Shown piece by piece: positions 1-8,430 of a stretch of DNA of 64,000 bases. Below the pieces are notes generated by a model. That model was not told the origin of the DNA and did no database searches. It saw nothing but the letters and a program-made list of their open reading frames with translations. Within the stretch, counting starts at the first letter, position 1. Every line of letters starts with the position of its first letter. Source of the DNA: Janthinobacterium psychrotolerans (GTDB lineage Bacteria; Pseudomonadota; Gammaproteobacteria; Burkholderiales; Burkholderiaceae_D); assembly GCF_001677885.1 (NCBI RefSeq), contig NZ_LOCQ01000048.1, positions 62,001 to 126,000 of the forward strand. The letters run 5' to 3'. Made by a program: the position numbers and the translations under genes.

Positions 1-972
1 CGGCGCATCGGCACTGGTGCACAACTCATGCGTGCGGCCACTCTCGATGTGCAGGAAACAAAAACGCGCCTTGCCTTTGATCACCAGGAACTTTTCAGTC
101 TTCGTGTGATGATAATGGCCGCCACGCGTGATGCCGGGGTGCGCCGTGAAGAAGGAAAACTGTCCTGAATCGCGCGTCTTGAGCATTTCAACAAACATGC
201 CGCGCGGATCTTCGTGCTTGACGAGCGGATAGGAAAACGTCTCCGGCTCAAAATACGTGATGTAGGTCGAGTAAAGGGCGCGCGTAAAGCCGGTGCCCAC
301 ACGCTCGGTGACGTGGGTCGTACGGCTGTCCTTGAAGGCCTGCAGGAGGTCGGCCATCTCGCCGACGGTGGTCGCGTAGACCGGCTGCACTTCCACTGGC
401 GTGCCGGCCGCTGGCACCGCATCCATGACTTTCAGGAAGTCGGCAACCACGTCATCGACATAGACCAGCCGCAGCTCGGATGCCGGATTATTGATCTGGA
501 TGGGCAAGCCATGGGAGATATTGTGGCAGAAGGTCGCCACCGCCGAGTTGTAGTTCGGCCGGCACCACTTGCCAAACACGTTCGGCAAGCGGTAGATATA
601 CACCGGCAGGCCCATCTCGGATGCCAGGGCATGCAAGGCATCTTCTGCCGCCCGCTTGCTCGCGCCATAGGCGTTTGGCAACTCGGCTTGCACCGACGAC
701 GCATAAATGATCGGCACCTGGCGGCCGCTGCGTTTTACCGCATCGCACAGCGCCTGCGTCAGGTTGGTGTTGCCTTCCTCGAATTCCGACTCCGTCTTCG
801 GACGATTCACGCCAGCCAGATGAAAAATGAATTCGGCTTGCGCAACTTTCGCGTCCAGCTCAGCGAGCGAATCGCCGCGCACGAACGTGAGGCTATCGGC
901 GCCACGCTCGCGAAGGTGGATCAACAGATTCTTGCCGATAAAGCCGTTGGCGCCGGTGACAAGTACCTTCAT
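1..972 (-). CDS. capF: CapF/FnlB-like bifunctional UDP-sugar reductase (partial)
   Basis: Reads into the left window edge without a stop, giving 324 residues. The N-terminus is an extended SDR fold with VTGANGFIGKNL at residues 5-16 and an active-site YGASK; from about residue 240 the protein changes to a cupin-like domain with closely spaced histidines (GGHYHHTKTEKF). This two-domain layout is that of CapF/WbjC/FnlB, which acts on the CapE product (cupin C3-epimerisation plus SDR C4 reduction) on the way to UDP-L-FucNAc. ATG is 3 bases after the capE stop, so the two are co-translated. The C2-epimerase (CapG/WbjD/FnlC) that would finish the pathway is expected just outside the window. Seen: both domains and motifs; inferred: the exact sugar. 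Confidence 0.85.
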   Translation of the reverse strand, partial: MKVLVTGANGFIGKNLLIHLRERGADSLTFVRGDSLAELDAKVAQAEFIFHLAGVNRPKTESEFEEGNTNLTQALCDAVKRSGRQVPIIYASSVQAELPNAYGASKRAAEDALHALASEMGLPVYIYRLPNVFGKWCRPNYNSAVATFCHNISHGLPIQINNPASELRLVYVDDVVADFLKVMDAVPAAGTPVEVQPVYATTVGEMADLLQAFKDSRTTHVTERVGTGFTRALYSTYITYFEPETFSYPLVKHEDPRGMFVEMLKTRDSGQFSFFTAHPGITRGGHYHHTKTEKFLVIKGKARFCFLHIESGRTHELCTSADAP

Positions 973-975
973 CGC

Positions 976-2010
976 TCAGCCTTCCTCGACCGGTGATTCA
1001 CCGCGCGCGATTGCCTGGACGAAATCGAGCTTCATCAACAGTTGCTTCATGCCATCGGTATCGAGACGGTCGGTATTGTGCGAATTGTAGTCGTCGTAAG
1101 TCGAGATCTTCGCCTCGCCCTCTTCAACGAATTTACCGTAGTTCAGGTCACGCAGATCTGGCGGAATACGGTAGTAGCCGCCCAGGTCTTCGGCCGCGGC
1201 CATTTCTTCACGGCTGAGCAAGGTCTCATACAATTTTTCGCCATGGCGCGTGCCGATCACGTCCACCTTGTGCGCCGGTTTTTCCATGATCGACAACAGC
1301 GCGGCGACCAGCGTTTCAACCGTGGCGGCCGGCGCTTTCTGAACAAACATATCGCCATTGGTGCCATGTTCGAATGCATACAGCACAAGGTCGACCGCAT
1401 CTTCGAGCGTCATCATGAAGCGCGTCATGGCAGGGTCGGTGATGGTGATCGACTTGCCAGCCAGTACCTGATCCACGAACAGGGGAATCACCGAACCGCG
1501 CGAGGCCATCACGTTGCCATAGCGCGTGCCGCAAATGACGGTTTTGGCATCATCGAGGCCACGCGACTTGGCGACCATGACTTTTTCCATCATCGCCTTC
1601 GAAATGCCCATGGCATTGATCGGGTAGGCGGCCTTGTCGGTACTCAGGCAGACCACGCGGCGTACGCTGTTCTGAATCGCCGCCTCCAGCAGATTGTCGG
1701 TACCGATGATATTGGTCTTGACCGCTTCCATCGGGTGGAACTCGCACGACGGCACCTGCTTCAGCGCCGCCGCATGGAAAATGAAATCAACGCCGCGGGT
1801 GGCATTCAGGACACTGGAAAAATCACGCACATCACCGATATAAAACTTCAGCTTCGGATTGTTGTACTTCTTGCGCATGTCATCCTGCTTTTTTTCATCG
1901 CGGCTGAAAATGCGGATCTCTTTGATCTCGGTATCCAGAAAACGACGCAGAACGGCGTTTCCAAACGAACCCGTGCCACCGGTAATGAGCAGTACTTTGC
2001 CTTCAAACAT
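976..2010 (-). CDS. capE: UDP-GlcNAc 4,6-dehydratase/5-epimerase (CapE/FnlA/WbjB family)
   Basis: 344 residues, full length for the short dehydratases. The dinucleotide site GGTGSFG is at residues 11-17. The catalytic set is S...M-x3-K (STDKA, then AMGISK), the Met-for-Tyr substitution characteristic of inverting and retaining sugar-nucleotide 4,6-dehydratases. HAAALKQVP is also typical. It makes the first, 4-keto-6-deoxy intermediate of UDP-L-FucNAc in the cytoplasm and passes it to CapF, encoded 3 bases downstream. The ATG is preceded by AAGGAATTGT, a good ribosome binding site. Distinguished from the other dehydratase in this locus (18944-20920) by lacking the membrane and CoA-like N-terminal domains. 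Confidence 0.88.
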   Translation of the reverse strand: MFEGKVLLITGGTGSFGNAVLRRFLDTEIKEIRIFSRDEKKQDDMRKKYNNPKLKFYIGDVRDFSSVLNATRGVDFIFHAAALKQVPSCEFHPMEAVKTNIIGTDNLLEAAIQNSVRRVVCLSTDKAAYPINAMGISKAMMEKVMVAKSRGLDDAKTVICGTRYGNVMASRGSVIPLFVDQVLAGKSITITDPAMTRFMMTLEDAVDLVLYAFEHGTNGDMFVQKAPAATVETLVAALLSIMEKPAHKVDVIGTRHGEKLYETLLSREEMAAAEDLGGYYRIPPDLRDLNYGKFVEEGEAKISTYDDYNSHNTDRLDTDGMKQLLMKLDFVQAIARGESPVEEG

Positions 2011-2018
2011 ACAATTCC

Positions 2019-2822
2019 TTATTTTTCGTTAACTGTTGCCAAGTTCAAACCTAGCGCACGCGCCACCAGTTCGTCGCGCTGGAGCACACTCGGATAATTG
2101 ATCAGGACGGCTTTATACACACCCTTGAAGACAAACAGGCTGCCAGCCGAGGCGCCAACCACGCCACAGGCGCCAACCAGCTTTTCGATGTCCTGCAACG
2201 AACCGGCGCCACCGAGGATGGTGATCGGAATACGCACCGCTTCGCGTAATTTCTGTGCCAGTGCCACGTCGTAGCCCTTCATCTGACCATCCTGGTCGAT
2301 CGAATTGAGCACGATTTCGCCCGCCCCCAGCAATTCCATCTGCTTGGCCAGTTCGATCGGATTACGTTTGGTGTTCTTGCGACCGTTGTGGATATAAACG
2401 TCGTACTCTTTGCTCAGCATGCGCTTCTTGACGTCGATGACCACTACCACGCTCTGGCGGCCCACTTCGTCGGAAATCTGGGAAACGAGCTCCGGATTTT
2501 CCACTGCCGCCGAGCTGATCGCGATTTTCTCCACACCCAGGCTGATGATGTGTTTTGCCTGTGCCGCAGTGCGAATTCCGCCGCCGTAGCACAAGGGCAT
2601 GCGGCACTCCGCTGCCAGGTCGGAAATCAGTTTGTAGTCAGGTTCGACGCCATTGACCGAGGCATCGATGTCCAGCACGATAAGCTCGTCCGATTCCTTT
2701 TCATTGAAAATCTTGACCGCATTGATCGGGTCACCCACATATTTTGGCGACTTGAACGACACTGTCTTGACCAGACCTTTTTCGTGCACCAACAGGCAAG
2801 GGATAATCCTTGGTCTGAGCAT
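2019..2822 (-). CDS. hisF2: HisF paralogue for acetamidino-sugar synthesis (HisF2)
   Basis: 267-residue (beta/alpha)8 barrel of the HisF family. Unlike histidine-pathway HisF it sits between hisH2 and sugar genes, with wbpG upstream, so its job is most likely to support ammonia delivery for WbpG. RIIPCLLV aligns column for column with the canonical N-terminus RIIACLDV, so the catalytic Asp11 of true HisF is Leu11 here; the second acidic site is kept (VIDVKKR, D129). The cyclase reaction of histidine synthesis is therefore improbable. Only 1 base separates it from the hisH2 stop. The paralogue role is established for the Pseudomonas aeruginosa O-antigen locus; for this protein it is inferred. 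Confidence 0.85.
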   Translation of the reverse strand: MLRPRIIPCLLVHEKGLVKTVSFKSPKYVGDPINAVKIFNEKESDELIVLDIDASVNGVEPDYKLISDLAAECRMPLCYGGGIRTAAQAKHIISLGVEKIAISSAAVENPELVSQISDEVGRQSVVVVIDVKKRMLSKEYDVYIHNGRKNTKRNPIELAKQMELLGAGEIVLNSIDQDGQMKGYDVALAQKLREAVRIPITILGGAGSLQDIEKLVGACGVVGASAGSLFVFKGVYKAVLINYPSVLQRDELVARALGLNLATVNEK

Positions 2823-2823
2823 C

Positions 2824-3438
2824 TTATAACTCCGCGAAATTTTTCAACAGCAAGGCACCATAATGGTGGCTTTTCTCTGGGTGAAACTGGACGCCATGGA
2901 CATTGCCCGAACTGACGGCGCAGCCAAAGTTAAGGCCGTAGGTGGCGCGGGCCGACACATGGGCCGGGTCGCTGCTGTCGAAGAAAAATGAGTGGAGAAA
3001 GTAAAAGCGCGCGTCCGACTCCAGGCCGGCAAACAACGCAGAACCCGGCGCTGGCGCAACATCATTCCACCCCATGTGGGGAAGCGGCAGTTTGGACGAT
3101 TCCTCTGACGAGCCGAACGAACGCACCCGGCCTGGAATCCAGCCCAGGCCCGCCGACGTTCCCTCGTCGCTGGCGCTTGCCAGTATCTGCATGCCGACGC
3201 AGATTCCCAGCACCGGTACCTTCTTCTCGACGACCAGGTCTTCGAGTACCGGCCGCATGCCCGACGCATCGAGCAATTCCATTGCCTTGTCGAACGCACC
3301 GACACCCGGCAGGATGATCTTGGTAGCGCCGGTCAGTTCGGCCGCTGTCTTGGCGCGCGTCGCCTCGAAACCGAGGCGCTTGTACATATTGGCGAATGCC
3401 TGGACATTGCCCAGGCCATAATCAACGATATGGATCAT
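2824..3438 (-). CDS. hisH2: HisH-type glutamine amidotransferase subunit (HisH2)
   Basis: 204 residues, class I glutaminase. Nucleophile Cys80 lies in GICVGMQ and the His/Glu pair in QFHPEKS (H186, E188); LPGVGAFD supplies the oxyanion region. It releases ammonia from glutamine. In this neighbourhood (wbpG-hisH2-hisF2) the ammonia is thought to be used for amidination of an N-acetyl group on a UDP-sugar rather than for imidazole formation. The start overlaps the wbpG stop by 4 bases, so expression is coupled. A role in histidine synthesis cannot be excluded from the sequence alone but is unlikely given the altered HisF partner and the absence of other his genes. Confidence 0.87.
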   Translation of the reverse strand: MIHIVDYGLGNVQAFANMYKRLGFEATRAKTAAELTGATKIILPGVGAFDKAMELLDASGMRPVLEDLVVEKKVPVLGICVGMQILASASDEGTSAGLGWIPGRVRSFGSSEESSKLPLPHMGWNDVAPAPGSALFAGLESDARFYFLHSFFFDSSDPAHVSARATYGLNFGCAVSSGNVHGVQFHPEKSHHYGALLLKNFAEL

Positions 3439-4580
3439 CGGAAAAACCTCTTTTCCGTACCCAGCAGGCGCATCGCACTGGCGCCCGCGCCAATCAGCCA
3501 GCGCTTGTTGCGGTAGTCACGATACGTCTTGTTTTCCCCGTCAAAAATGGCCTGCAGTTCCTCTACGGAAAGATCGAGCTTGCTGGCCACGTATTCGAAT
3601 TCCTGCTTGAGAAAATGTTCATCCATCTCAGGGCGTGATATACGGTCCAGCGCGGCTTCGCGCGTCATTTGTCCCGTCATGATCAAGCTGGAGAAGTGCG
3701 CTCGACGTTTCTGGAAGCCGAACTTGCGCGGCAGCCAGTAATCCTCGTAGAAGCGGGTAAAACGCGACTCGTGGTGCTTGTGCTGAAAACGCTTCCAGCC
3801 AAAGCGGCGTTCGAGTTCATCCTCGGCGTCTTTTTTCAGGAATGGCACCATGTTCAGCGGCTTGGCCACCTGCATGCCCAGCACATGCTGGTAATAGCCT
3901 TTGTAGACAAGGATGTCGAGCAAGGGGAACGTCTTCAGCGGACGCTTGCCGAATTTGCCGTGGATGTCGCCAAACAAGGTCTTGTCGATACCCAGATAAC
4001 CACCCCACGCTTCCGGCTCACGGCAGCATTCGGTCGAATAGTTCGATCCGGTAACCACATACTTGATCTTGTTCTTGCGCGCGAATTTGTACAGCGACGA
4101 GAAGAACGAGGCATCCTGCGGCAAATCCTGATCGGGAATCTGCGACTTCAGGAAAGCCACCTGCAAGTCCTTCATTTCCTGCCAGTTCACCACTTCCGTG
4201 TACAAGTCCAGGCCAAGGCCATCGACGAGTTTTTCGATGTTGCCGACTGCCTGGTCGGTATTCCAGCCAGCATCGACGTGATACAGCAGCGGGCGCAGGC
4301 CCATTTTCTCTTTCGCCACGTAAACAGCATAGGAACTGTCCAGCCCACCACTAAGGCCGATGATGCAATCGAAGTCCTTGCCCTTGCCATCGGCACGGAT
4401 CTTATCGGCGAGCACGGCCAGTTCGCTCGCGCCCTTTTCGTCGGTATGCCAGTTTGGAACAATGTTCGTGTCAAAATTATTGCAGTAGTTGCATGTGCCG
4501 CTGCTATCAAATTGTATGCCTGCGTCGGATGTATCCATGATACAACGGCGGCACATCTGGTAATTAGGATCCAGGTTCAT
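3435..4580 (-). CDS. wbpG: N-acetyl sugar amidotransferase WbpG/PseA family
   Basis: 381 residues. Two CxxC pairs at C10/C13 and C30/C33 suggest a metal-binding N-terminus, followed by an ATP-pyrophosphatase PP-loop SGGLDS at 77-82. The family adenylates the acetamido oxygen of a UDP-sugar and replaces it with ammonia to give an acetamidino group; ammonia comes from HisH2, encoded next with a 4-base overlap. Substrate is most plausibly the UDP-ManNAc3NAcA made by WbpA-B-E-D-I in the same cluster, as in P. aeruginosa O5. Immediately upstream lies a 29-codon relic of another WbpG N-terminus. Confidence 0.88.
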   Translation of the reverse strand: MNLDPNYQMCRRCIMDTSDAGIQFDSSGTCNYCNNFDTNIVPNWHTDEKGASELAVLADKIRADGKGKDFDCIIGLSGGLDSSYAVYVAKEKMGLRPLLYHVDAGWNTDQAVGNIEKLVDGLGLDLYTEVVNWQEMKDLQVAFLKSQIPDQDLPQDASFFSSLYKFARKNKIKYVVTGSNYSTECCREPEAWGGYLGIDKTLFGDIHGKFGKRPLKTFPLLDILVYKGYYQHVLGMQVAKPLNMVPFLKKDAEDELERRFGWKRFQHKHHESRFTRFYEDYWLPRKFGFQKRRAHFSSLIMTGQMTREAALDRISRPEMDEHFLKQEFEYVASKLDLSVEELQAIFDGENKTYRDYRNKRWLIGAGASAMRLLGTEKRFFR

Positions 4581-4593
4581 GTTTTATTTTGTC

Positions 4594-4683
4594 TTAAGTT
4601 AATTTTTCAGCTTGAAAGGTGTCATCTAGGAAGGTAATATTTGAGGCGCTAGTGTCCATTATGCAATGGTCGCAGATTTGCAG
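4594..4683 (-). pseudogene. Decayed N-terminal fragment of a second WbpG-like gene
   Basis: Reading the minus strand from 4683 gives LQICDHCIMDTSASNITF and then a further 11 codons before a TAA stop. This matches the start of WbpG (QMCRRCIMDTSDAGIQFD at its residues 8-25): the CxxC pair and the CIMDTS core are conserved while flanking residues differ, so it is a homologue rather than an exact recent duplication. It has no start codon in place (an in-frame TGA lies directly upstream) and loses homology after about 20 codons. The likeliest reading is a scar left when one wbpG allele replaced another or when intervening DNA was lost. Confidence 0.7.
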
Positions 4684-4686
4684 TCA

Positions 4687-5871
4687 CTACTCGGCGTAAA
4701 CTTTCCCATTCCAATAAGTACTGGATATAAAATTAAACGTTTTGCTGGCGCAGCGCGACCATGAATAGCGAGCCGCGATCTGCTGCGCACGAGCAGCTAA
4801 TAACTTGCGTTTCTCTTCATTAAGGATAAGGTCCTCGACCGCATCCGCTATCGTTTCCGGTTTTTCTGGATCGAAGAAAGTCCCGGCATCTTCGAGGACC
4901 TCCAACATTGGGCCTCGATCCGAACAAGCAATTGGCAAGCCGGCCGCCATTCCCTCGAGCAGCGTCACTGGTTGATTCTCGCAACTAGATGCGAATATGA
5001 AAATATTCGATTGTGCAAGGTAGTCGGTCAGCTCTGCTTGAGAAACGAATGCAACCTGAGTCACGAACTCCTGTTGCGGATCATACTTCCGTATTGCCGC
5101 ATCAAGCAGCGCCTGAGCCTGTCCCTGGCCTCCGCCGACCAGCACCAGATTGACATTGTGGCCCCGCACACGCAGTAACGCCATCGCCTCAACGACTTGC
5201 CATTGGTGCTTGTACATCTCGGTGTTCGACACATAGGTGCAGACTAATGGCTCAACTGGATTCACTGGCCACGGGCGCGTCAAGCCAATGGCACGGAAAT
5301 TCTCTCCCACCCCATGCGCGACATAGGTCACGCGCTTCAGCGCACCGCAGCTCGATTGAATAACCTTGCCAGCGTACTTGGTCAAAAAAATGACACCGCG
5401 CGCCCGACGAAACGCGGCGTTTTGCAGAAACAAGATCAGCAATAGTCGCAGGCGCGCTGTACCGTAGCCGAAGTAGGACATCACACCTTTTTCGTATGAC
5501 AGCATGTCCTGACTCAACACGACCAACGGCTGGAAGTTGCAAAGCGTGCTGGCGTCGGTCGCGAAAAGGATGTCACAGCCGGCCTGCCTGGCCTCCTCAG
5601 CCAAATCCTGCATCTGCCACCAAAGTTGGGAAAGCAGACCACGCTCCAGCGCGGGAGGGCAATGCTTGTGCAGCCACGGCAGGTCAGGCAAAGCATCGAG
5701 CAGAGTACGGTAGGCCCAGACATGGACTCCCTTGATATCGTGCTGCTCCGGGCATAAATTTTCAATAATACCAATTATATGCGCGCGCGCACCACCGGAA
5801 CGGTTGCGCGATGCGTCAATCCCAACGACAAGCGGCCGCATAGCGCCTGAATCTTTATTCATTTCCGACAT
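4687..5871 (-). CDS. Glycosyltransferase family 4
   Basis: 394 residues, GT-B fold. The C-terminal donor domain has the E-x7-E motif in full (CENQPVTLLEGMAAGLP) and LVLVGGGQGQ, so it is probably active as a retaining transferase using a nucleotide-sugar. Acceptor and donor cannot be told from the sequence; in this locus it would build the lipid-linked repeat unit on the cytoplasmic face. Its start lies 3 bases after the stop of the preceding glycosyltransferase. A second possible ATG sits 3 codons in. Base composition is more A+T rich than the flanking chromosome, as for its neighbours up to wzx. Confidence 0.82.
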   Translation of the reverse strand: MSEMNKDSGAMRPLVVGIDASRNRSGGARAHIIGIIENLCPEQHDIKGVHVWAYRTLLDALPDLPWLHKHCPPALERGLLSQLWWQMQDLAEEARQAGCDILFATDASTLCNFQPLVVLSQDMLSYEKGVMSYFGYGTARLRLLLILFLQNAAFRRARGVIFLTKYAGKVIQSSCGALKRVTYVAHGVGENFRAIGLTRPWPVNPVEPLVCTYVSNTEMYKHQWQVVEAMALLRVRGHNVNLVLVGGGQGQAQALLDAAIRKYDPQQEFVTQVAFVSQAELTDYLAQSNIFIFASSCENQPVTLLEGMAAGLPIACSDRGPMLEVLEDAGTFFDPEKPETIADAVEDLILNEEKRKLLAARAQQIAARYSWSRCASKTFNFISSTYWNGKVYAE

Positions 5872-5874
5872 CTT

Positions 5875-7086
5875 TCAGGTCCGTTGCGACTTTGCGGTGC
5901 TTGCCACTAGCGCCCGCTCTAGCACAGCCGTAAATTGCCGTGCGATAGGAACAAAGTCATAGTTATCAATGATAAACTTGCGCGCATTAATCCCGTACGC
6001 ATCGAGGGCTTCCTGTTCCAAGGCGACTAACCCCATGAGTTTTTGGCGAAAATCAGAAATGTCGCCACCTGTGAATGTGATAGCGTTGCCAAACTGCGCA
6101 CGTTGGGTGTTGATTTCATTGGCCTCGAACAGGATTGGGCAGCCACATGACTGCGCTTCGAAGAAACTCATACTGCATTGTTTCGGGAAAACGACCAAAT
6201 CCGCCGCTTGGTAAAACCCTGCAAGGTCGAAATAACGTTGGGTCGGCAACCGTTTAATTACGTTATCGGAGGCGGCAAAATTTTTCTCGACTTGTTCGCC
6301 ATACGTACCTACGCTATTGCCCACAATCAAGAATTGCAGTTCGCGCTCATTTGGCGCTGTTAACTTTTCACACAATGCACTCGAAAGGAATGCGCCTCCT
6401 TTCTGTTCATCCAGTTTGCCGGCATAGAGTACGACGAACGCGTCCTGCGACAGCCCAAGCTCAGCGCGCTTAGCGCGTCTGTTTTCAGGGTTCGGACTAA
6501 AATGCAAAGTGTCGGTCCCGAACGACAACAAATCAGTATGCGACAATGGTATACCAAGGCACTTCTCTACAAAATCGCTATCGACCACGCGGATCAACGG
6601 GATATTACGCGATAAAATAATTGGCGTGATGATACGCTTGTAAAGCCAGCGGAAGTACTTGCGGAAACGATTCAACGATGCCATCTCCAACATATGGCAA
6701 TCGAGAATAATTGGGTATGGCAGCCAGCGCGACAAGATGATGAACAGCATTCCGGTGAGTGTATCTTCACCATGTACAAACACCACATCCGGCTTTTCCT
6801 TAGCGACAGTACGGAACAGTCGCCAAAAATGCATAATCGCCCGGCCGCTGTAGAATCCATGCAGGGGCACGCGGTGAATCGGTACTCCAGTTTCCTTCTT
6901 GAAACGTGCGTCGCGCTCCTCAATACGATCAATACCGAAAAATCCTGTCAACCAGTCCGGCATTTTATCCAATTCACCTGTGACGATTGATACTTCCTGG
7001 CCGTCGATCTGTTGTAGGCGTGAGAGCAGGTTGACCTGGTATCCAGCGTCAGGGTGAATGAAATCTTCAACGTGAACAATCTTCAT
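5875..7086 (-). CDS. Glycosyltransferase family 4, atypical E-x7-E motif
   Basis: 403 residues, GT-B fold. N-terminus MKIVHVEDFIHPDAGYQVN resembles family-4 enzymes; the donor domain shows VVLYAGKLDEQKGG and FFEAQSCGCP. The first glutamate of the usual E-x7-E motif is Lys here (KQCSMSFFE), while the second is kept. Codon use and low G+C match wzy and wzx next door. It starts 12 bases after the wzy stop. Donor sugar unknown; one of the transferases adding FucNAc or ManNAc3NAcA-type residues is the natural guess. Confidence 0.8.
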   Translation of the reverse strand: MKIVHVEDFIHPDAGYQVNLLSRLQQIDGQEVSIVTGELDKMPDWLTGFFGIDRIEERDARFKKETGVPIHRVPLHGFYSGRAIMHFWRLFRTVAKEKPDVVFVHGEDTLTGMLFIILSRWLPYPIILDCHMLEMASLNRFRKYFRWLYKRIITPIILSRNIPLIRVVDSDFVEKCLGIPLSHTDLLSFGTDTLHFSPNPENRRAKRAELGLSQDAFVVLYAGKLDEQKGGAFLSSALCEKLTAPNERELQFLIVGNSVGTYGEQVEKNFAASDNVIKRLPTQRYFDLAGFYQAADLVVFPKQCSMSFFEAQSCGCPILFEANEINTQRAQFGNAITFTGGDISDFRQKLMGLVALEQEALDAYGINARKFIIDNYDFVPIARQFTAVLERALVASTAKSQRT

Positions 7087-7098
7087 AATTCTTATTTT

Positions 7099-8430
7099 TT
7101 ACTTTTTAAAGGATGTATCGAATGAGCTAATTTTTAACGCGTCGGCTTGGGCAAAATCAGGATCAGGTACTCGCCGCGAGATACTCGCTTGGATCAGCAA
7201 TACGGTGACGAGACCACCACCTGACAGTATCGCGACAGATAGCGGTAGGTTGAGCAATGCCAACCAGAAACCGGTAAGCCACATGACGACTAGGCGCGGG
7301 GCACAATGTCGCGTAAGGACGTTAATCAGATAAAAGACCAAACCTAGTGCCGCCGTTGCGAACGGAATTCCTGCCAAACCTAAGGCTGCAAATCCGTCGC
7401 TGGCCCAGAAGTTCGCATTAAAGTTCGCCTCGTATGAGCCGCTATACTCCAGGCCAATCATTTGACCCAGAGAATACTCGCCGTAAGGATAGCCGCCAAA
7501 TATCGCATTGATCGGGCCAATGTGCGTGTAGTAAGTGAACTGGTGCGATGTGAAGTACTCGTAATAAGTCGACATGGTCCACCCCCCCGTGCCTAGAATT
7601 CGAATCAGCAGAATGGATCTCGCCCAAATCCAGATCCCTTCACCTGGGATCACCAGAACCGTCACAGCTACACCGACCCCGACCCCAATTAGCAATCGCT
7701 TAAGAGCATTGCCCCCGGAGCCATAAATCACTCCAACGAGGAAAATTATCGGTCCGAGAAGGAGGCCGGCTTTGGAGCCCATCGCGATATACAGCAGCAT
7801 GCTCCCCACAACACCTATCGCCAAATCGCGCCAGTTACGCGACAGGAAACCCTTGGCGAAATAGTAGGGTAAGAATGAATACGACATCCAGCTAAGTAGG
7901 TAGTCGACGCCGAATGCGCGTTGAGTGGAAGCTGCCGTGGAACGCAAGTCGTACACATCATTGAATGACACCAGTTCCATTTGGCCAGAAAAGGTAGCGA
8001 ATAACGCCAGCATTGACACGCCCGTGAGAACATTGATGGTCATCGACAACTTTGCAGGCTCGACACTCGCTTCGATCTGTTGGCCACCACCGCTGCGCGC
8101 CATGACGAACAGCGCTCCCATACTAGCTGCCAGTACCGTTTGTAGAACAACCAATTCAAGCGCTTCCCGCTCCCACATGAACAGGAGCATGAGCTGTGCT
8201 GGTGCGTAACAGAGCACGTACAGGAGCGCAGCCCCAAAGTTGGACGGAAGGGGACTTTCCTTGAATAATGCCAAGGGAAATACTGCACACACGTAGGCAA
8301 CGAACAACCCATCTATGGCCGGATCGTTGTACACGTAATGCGCGTACGCAAAAATCGGGGTGATTGTGGTAACGTATGCATAATGGAAAAGGCCACAGTA
8401 CGCCAATCCAACCAAGATCAATTTAAGCAT
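7099..8430 (-). CDS. wzy: O-antigen/oligosaccharide repeat-unit polymerase (Wzy)
   Basis: 443 residues, almost entirely hydrophobic with roughly 11-12 predicted membrane spans and one large polar loop (about residues 270-350, rich in Tyr, Gly and Ser), the layout of Wzy polymerases. It would join lipid-linked repeat units in the periplasm. Sequence identity in this family is too low for recognition by motif, so the call rests on topology and on the position directly after wzx (starts 8 bases inside wzx) in a locus that also has a Wzz. Confidence 0.75.
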   Translation of the reverse strand: MLKLILVGLAYCGLFHYAYVTTITPIFAYAHYVYNDPAIDGLFVAYVCAVFPLALFKESPLPSNFGAALLYVLCYAPAQLMLLFMWEREALELVVLQTVLAASMGALFVMARSGGGQQIEASVEPAKLSMTINVLTGVSMLALFATFSGQMELVSFNDVYDLRSTAASTQRAFGVDYLLSWMSYSFLPYYFAKGFLSRNWRDLAIGVVGSMLLYIAMGSKAGLLLGPIIFLVGVIYGSGGNALKRLLIGVGVGVAVTVLVIPGEGIWIWARSILLIRILGTGGWTMSTYYEYFTSHQFTYYTHIGPINAIFGGYPYGEYSLGQMIGLEYSGSYEANFNANFWASDGFAALGLAGIPFATAALGLVFYLINVLTRHCAPRLVVMWLTGFWLALLNLPLSVAILSGGGLVTVLLIQASISRRVPDPDFAQADALKISSFDTSFKK

